From assembly GCA_038501195.1 (NCBI GenBank), contig JBBPUQ010000003.1, positions 5,486,501 to 5,550,500 on the forward strand: a stretch of 64,000 nucleotides of DNA. Reading direction: 5' to 3'. This stretch comes from Nemania diffusa (Eukaryota; Ascomycota; Sordariomycetes; Xylariales; Xylariaceae). Shown in pieces: positions 59,100 to 64,000 of the stretch; the stretch's first letter is position 1; each line of letters starts with the position of its first letter. Below the pieces are notes generated by a model. That model had not been told where the DNA came from and ran no database searches. It saw only the letters and a list, made by a program, of their open reading frames with translations. The position numbers and the translations under genes are program-made.

Positions 59100-61768
59100 A
59101 TGTCTCTCTTCGGTACATCCCCTACCGACGAGTCCCCGTCGCCGAACCATGCCGCCGCCGCCGCCACCATGACCACTAAATCTCGAGTCTCGCTTTTCGA
59201 CGACGACGACAATGGCTCAATGACCCGGTCCACTTCCGACACGCTCTTCAACGACGACGACGACGATCGATCGCCCTGGGACATGCCCACGCCCCGAAAG
59301 CAGCAGTCGCGTGCCGAGCTTTTGCGCGCTCTGCTCGCCGGTGCCCAGGTCCCCGACAGCTATGCCGAGGCCTTCGACAATGCCCTCGCCCAGGACGGCA
59401 GAGGGGGTCGCACGGTCGCGCCCGGCGGCATTGCGAAGACGCTCGCCGCCGCCAAGCTCGGTGCCGACCACCAGGTTCGCATCATGAATATCCTCGCTCC
59501 GTTGGGCGCTGAAGTGTCGCTCGGCCGCGATGAGTTTAACGTGCTATTGGCTCTTATCGCGTTAGCCCAGGAGGGGGAGCCCGTGAGCCTCGATAGCGTT
59601 GACGAGCGTAGACGGAGTACGTAATTGGTTTCTTCTTCTTCTTCTCCCTTTTTCCTCAACAAAACCCGCCCTTTCGCTCTTCTTGATAGTGACGCTTGCC
59701 GTCTACCTCGCTCGAGTGCAGCTAGCCAATTCGCCGTGCCGGCCGGGCCGTGTTGAGCTAAGTAGATCAATCTTATCGTAGCTTCGTCGAGCTACTACCG
59801 TGTGGTCTGCGGTCTGCGGGGACCCAATTGCTGATACGTCGAATGATAGATCTGCCTCAGCCCCATTTATCGACCTCCCTCGATAACAGCAAAGCAAACA
59901 ACCACCACAACAAGGTCCCCGACTTTCCCTCCGCCTCCGCCACCGCTGAACTTGCCGCAAAGCCGCCCCAGCGTCCCGAAACCCCCCCGGCACCCACTAC
60001 GCGACCCCGAAAGCCGTCCATGGACAATCCCGAAGACGACCCCTGGAACACACCCGATGTCCACAAGCATCACAATCATGTGACAACACCCAAGACAAAC
60101 GGCTACGCCCGCCCCGACGTCCGAGTCAATGGCGACGGCTACAGCAGTTTTAATGACACTGAGGTGCACTCTCGCACTACTTCTAATTTCACCACGACTT
60201 CGGTCCCCAGCGCTTCCGGTTCTCAGTCAGGTGGGTCTGCACCTTCGACGGCCGGAGGCTGGGACTACTTCGGAGGTAGTACGAATAATGCTGGGGGTTT
60301 CGGTGATGCTCCCCAGAATCAGATTCCTAATCCTTTTAGTGGCGGTGGCGGCGGCGGTGGTGGTGCGCAAGGTGGCCGTGATCCCGGTGCGAATCACCCC
60401 GCTGGCCATAGTCGAACCGTGAGCAGCGCTCGCGCAGGGAACGGCGCTGGGGAGAACATTACTGTCGCGCTGATGCCGGAGAAGGAAGGCATGTTTATGT
60501 TTCAGCACCACAACTACGAGGTCACGAGCGTGAGACGAGGCAGCAAGGTGATTCGTAGATACAGCGACTTCGTATGGTTGCTTGACTGCCTGCACAAGCG
60601 GTATCCTTTCCGCGCACTGCCTCTCCTGCCGCCCAAGAGGGTGGCCGTCAACGGGAACCATCTATCCAACGACGGTGCATTTATTGAGAAGCGAAGGCGC
60701 GGCCTTGCGCGGTTTTTAAATGCCGCTGTCCGTCACCCCGTCCTGGGGCAAGAGCAGCTAGTAATCATGTTCCTCACTGTACCCACGGTATGTCTTATGA
60801 AAAATGACGATGACAGCGACCATCCCTCTGACACCTGCATCCATCCCATATCACCCAAGCCCCCCCCCCGCTAACCACACGTAGGAGCTTGCGGTATGGC
60901 GCAAACAGGCCGCGATCTCGGTGGTCGATGAGTTTGCCGGACGGCCGCTTCCAGCTGGCCTGGAAGACTCGCTGCCCTCGACGCTCCAGGATCTCTTTGA
61001 CCGTACACGGCAGGGTATCAAGCGATCAACCGACTTGTACATAGCGACTTGTAACATAATGGATCGGCTAGTAAAGCGGAGCGAGGGAGTAGCGGCCGAT
61101 CACGCGCGCCTGGCCGTGTCGCTGGCGTCGCTGACAGAGACGAGCTCGGAGACCTATGCGACAGATACAAATGATGTACCCCTCTTGAATGACGGGCTTG
61201 TGGCTATGAGCAAGCACTTGCGAACCACGCAGACGCTCATGGAGGATGAGAGCAAGGCTTGGGATGTTGGCGTACTCGAGGATCTCAAGAGACAGCGTGA
61301 TGCGCTCGTCAGCATTCGCGACATGTTCGAGCGACGAGAGAGGCTAGACAAGGACAACATCCCCTATCTCGAGCGGCGGATTCAGAACAACGAGACGAAG
61401 CTGGCGGGTCTGCGAGCGAAGGCGGAAGGGTTGCTCAAGCCTGGCGAGATCGAGAAGGTGGTCGAGGCCATCATCAAGGTCAGTACAGCCATAGAAACCG
61501 CTTGTTTCGCATACCCATGTACTCCTCTTTGCGATGCTAATGAAATGAGATGACACAGGATAAGGAATCGATCGTAGATCAGCACAACCGCTCCATCTTT
61601 GTCAAGGAGTGCATCCGGGATGAACTGATCTTCTTTCAACAGACGCAGTATCAAGTCAGCCGGTGGAATCAAGACTGGGCCCAGGAGCGGGTCAAGTACT
61701 CGGAGATGCTGGCGGATAACTGGAGGCGGCTCCTCGATGAGTTGGAAGGCATGCCTCTTGGAGATTAG
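59100..61768 (+). CDS. mvp1: Sorting nexin Mvp1 (PX-BAR, SNX8-like)
   Basis: A PX-BAR protein that binds PI3P on endosomes and helps form recycling tubules and sort vacuolar proteins. Exons are 59,100-59,616, 59,850-60,787, 60,885-61,478 and 61,559-61,768; introns are 233, 97 and 80 bp; the product is 752 residues with all phases closing. The N-terminal part has an EH-like helical segment (about 65-170), then a long low-complexity linker with a Gly run. The PX domain spans about 372-490 with RRYSDFVWLLDCL and LPLLPPKR, the phosphoinositide-binding basic motifs. The C-terminal BAR-like helices run from about 520 to the end (VSRWNQDWAQERVKYSEML). The start follows a CT-rich leader. Confidence 0.94.
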
Positions 61769-63207
61769 GATTCTCTACACTGGAGAAACGGCACAGAGAG
61801 ACTGGCCGTTGCAGATGATACACGCACGGTCAAGGGAACAGCACACGGCGAACGCGTTCAGTTGGGTATAAACGGGAAGAGGAGGATGAGAAGGAGGGGG
61901 GTGGGATTAATTTCTTGTAAGATGGAATGTCGCGGCTAGGTCAGATTGTTTTTTGGCACAGCATGGCGCATCAGTTTTTCATTCTCCTTGTTTCTTTGGG
62001 TTCTAGCATAGCAGAGGCCCGAGGCTGACAACGATACCCTCATGTTAATATTACTTTCAAGTGATTCTAGTCAATTCATATATATATATATGTTTGTGTG
62101 TGTGTGTATGTATGTATGCTATGCTTTTTTAATTAGATTAATTTGCATTGCTGATGTGATTTTTTGTTATAACTATCTAACCCGAGGAGAGTCATTGAAA
62201 CTCAGGTGTGTTATATATCAGACTGGAGCATTTGGTGGATCCAATCTACATCTGTAACTAAAAAGGTGCCTAACGACACGCAACTTGCTACAGAGTAGAT
62301 ACACAATATAGAGTCAGGCCTTTCACATGTATACCTAGAGTAAGGCTAGGTAAGTTTCTAGGCTGCTATCAATAGGTAGTACCTTCTAATATTCGGCGGT
62401 TGGTTGTACGTTAACATGGGTAGGGACTGGGTTACCTAATACCCTATGTAGGTATTATTAACTGACTTTTGCTTACCTACAAGATACCTACATACCTAGG
62501 TACTTTGGATGGACCCCGCCAGACCCCACCAACCCCGCCAACATCTACCTACTTCCACAGCTCTGGAGCCATGCAGCCGATTTCCTTGCCTCTTTACCGG
62601 ACCTACTAAGTTGCGCCTACCTCTCTAGTCCCTACCTAACCTGACCTAACCTGAGAAGGCAGACGTTATTGGTATCTGGCTTGGAAAGAACGTTGTTCAG
62701 TCATCAAGTCAATGTGAAGAGCAGCCGAGACTCACACCTACTTGAGTTCTCAACTGCACCATAGTTCCTCTTTTTGAACCATACCTACTCTTCTCTCTAT
62801 CTCACTCCCTTCTCCTGCTGCGCCATATCTACACAGAGTCCACAACCAAACCAATATTCCAGTACTTGCCTTTATTATTTTCCCAACTAGATCTGTACTC
62901 AAGAGCGCCTCTATATCTACCCCTCCGCCTACGCCTCCACCTCCCACTCGCCCCCAACTGAGAACCCCGCCAGCCAGGCTTGAGCAGCCCGCAACACGAA
63001 TATCGGTCCTGTTCACTAGTAACTTGATATTGACGACGACTTTGAGACTACCTCTCTCGGTGTCTGGCCTGTCTCTGTCCTCGCCTGTCAGCTGGATTGG
63101 CGATTTACTGTGTATGCAGGGCGAGGGAACACTGCCACCAAACCATATAGAAAAGAGCAGCGGGAGAAGAAGAATAAGAAGAAGAAGAAGCAGGGGATAG
63201 AGCCACG
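61769..63207. other. Spacer between mvp1 and dcn1
   Basis: No gene is supported. There is a TA/TG microsatellite at 62,077-62,117, many TAGGTA/TACCTA words (62,330-62,500), and a pyrimidine-rich stretch at 62,780-63,000 that may be part of the dcn1 promoter and leader. A purine-rich tract (GAAGAAGAAG) lies about 20 bases before the dcn1 ATG. Confidence 0.5.
62077..62117. repeat. TA/TG/TATG microsatellite
   Basis: TATATATATATATG passes into TGTGTGTGTG and then TATGTATGTATG downstream of mvp1. Confidence 0.85.
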
Positions 63208-63503
63208 ATGCCGCCGCAGACGTCCGCTCAGAAGGCCGCCGTTTCGAACTTCGTCGCTATTACTGGTGCTTCGGATAGAACTGCTTCCAAGGCATGTTGA
63301 CCCAGTAGTAGTCCCTTCGACACCTCGAGCCCTCTATCGCCCTTCTCTCCCCCATCTCTTTCACCTCCCTACCTCCCCACCTCCGTGACCCTCCGCGCCT
63401 GCTGGTCTCCTCACCCTAGCAATCTATGTTTATAGTGCTAACTAGCTTTTTCTATTTAGTATCTTAAAAACGCATCGTTCAAACTAAACGAAGCCGTCGA
63501 TGC
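63208..63503 (+). CDS. dcn1: Defective-in-cullin-neddylation protein 1, 5' exons
   Basis: Dcn1 is the scaffold E3 that helps attach NEDD8/Rub1 to cullins. Only the N-terminal UBA-like domain is in the window: exon 1 63,208-63,291 (MPPQTSAQKAAVSNFVAITG, then ASDRTASK) and exon 2 63,460-63,503 (YLKNASFKLNEAVDA). The first intron starts with GC (AAG then GCATGT) instead of GT and has a perfect branch site GTGCTAACTAG, so it is a GC-AG intron. A canonical GTAAGT donor follows exon 2 at 63,504. The next exon, with the PONY/cullin-binding domain, was not found before the window ends, so the gene is partial here. Confidence 0.85.
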
Positions 63504-64000
63504 GTAAGTCACCTTATTTCCTTGCACCTTAAGAGCCCGACTCGACAACCTTGCCTGGCTACAACCTTGTGGCTTACTATGACATCTTGCGCAACTCTGT
63601 GTGTTTGAATTGTACCCTTTCCTGCATATTTGGAAACGCGGGTAGATCGATATGCGTCTACAGTCTAGACATGACGTCCCCATCTGCCTCACGGGATGAA
63701 ATTGGATGAGCTCATGAAGAACCTAATGACAATACTCGGTACAACTACAACTGCCAGTCACCATTGTTTCGCATTCATCCATCAGGCTAGTCTTCCATAA
63801 ATTCCCAGATTAAAGAGGAGGGCCTCTATCACTTGATGCCATATACCCGGGAAAGCGACTTGACACTCCGCGAACAAGCTAGTTCTCGCACATGCCACTC
63901 CCTATCACTATAGCATCTGCAATCTACATCTGGGTGCGCCACCGGCTCCTAACTTAACAAATCCTGTCGAGTCAGCATTCATACATTCAGAATATACATG
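63504..64000 (+). other. Presumed long second intron of dcn1, to window end
   Basis: After the GTAAGT donor no coding continuation could be recognised in the remaining 497 bases. Most introns in this window are under 160 bp, so this one is unusually long, or the next exon is very small and was missed. Confidence 0.45.

Noticed and set aside
40514..62500. CRISPR-like reading of the repeated TAGGTA words
   Set aside because: The words are irregular in length and spacing, there are no equal spacers, and the genome is fungal.

Overview
The window is a piece of nuclear chromosome from a filamentous ascomycete (Pezizomycotina, probably Sordariomycetes). The evidence is short introns (about 50-230 bp) with GT..AG ends and CTAAC-type branch sites, typical fungal genes (edc3, pif1, lig4, FEX, a DAL5-like transporter, a P450, mitochondrial uL15, mvp1, dcn1), and a large block whose retrotransposon copies differ almost only by C/T and G/A transitions, the signature of repeat-induced point mutation (RIP). 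I cannot name the species.

Layout. Positions 1 to about 34,330 are an extreme AT isochore with no living gene. It is a stack of dead mobile elements: (a) one 297-bp LTR cut into a 231-bp head (from 1,576) and a 66-bp tail (15,060-15,125) by about 13 kb of inserted DNA; (b) inside that insertion, a complete RIP-destroyed Ty1/copia element (6,550-12,402, plus strand, 297-bp LTRs); (c) a 355-bp near-palindromic MITE-like element (14,683-15,037) and a half copy of it at 1,807; (d) a Ty3/gypsy element 'X' (15,418-32,160, minus strand, 226-bp LTRs) inserted in an (AAAAAT)n tract; and (e) a second full copy of the same gypsy family, 'Y' (22,407-30,768), inserted inside X with a 5-bp target duplication (AATTT/AATCT). 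Integrase and reverse transcriptase of the gypsy family and integrase and RNase H of the copia family can still be read through the RIP stop codons.

The isochore stops abruptly at the stop codon of edc3 (34,333). From there to 64,000 the DNA has ordinary composition and carries: edc3 (-), pif1 (-, with a 1-base frameshift), lig4 (+, divergent from pif1), a bacterial-type uracil phosphoribosyltransferase (-, convergent with lig4), the fluoride exporter FEX (+, divergent from UPRT), a DAL5-type MFS transporter with a problematic 3' half (+), a six-exon cytochrome P450 (+), mitochondrial ribosomal protein uL15 (+), the PX-BAR sorting nexin mvp1 (+), and the first two exons of dcn1 (+, with a GC-AG intron) running off the end. 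Exon joins were built by hand; phases and total lengths were checked and close exactly for edc3, lig4, UPRT, P450, uL15 and mvp1.

The genes are mostly unrelated housekeeping functions: mRNA decapping, genome maintenance (Pif1 and Lig4 share a divergent promoter region), pyrimidine salvage, fluoride resistance, mitochondrial translation, endosomal sorting and neddylation. The transporter and P450 are adjacent on the same strand and are the accessory part. Intergenic spacers are full of short TAGGTA/TACCTA words, often as near-palindromes, whose role is unknown to me.
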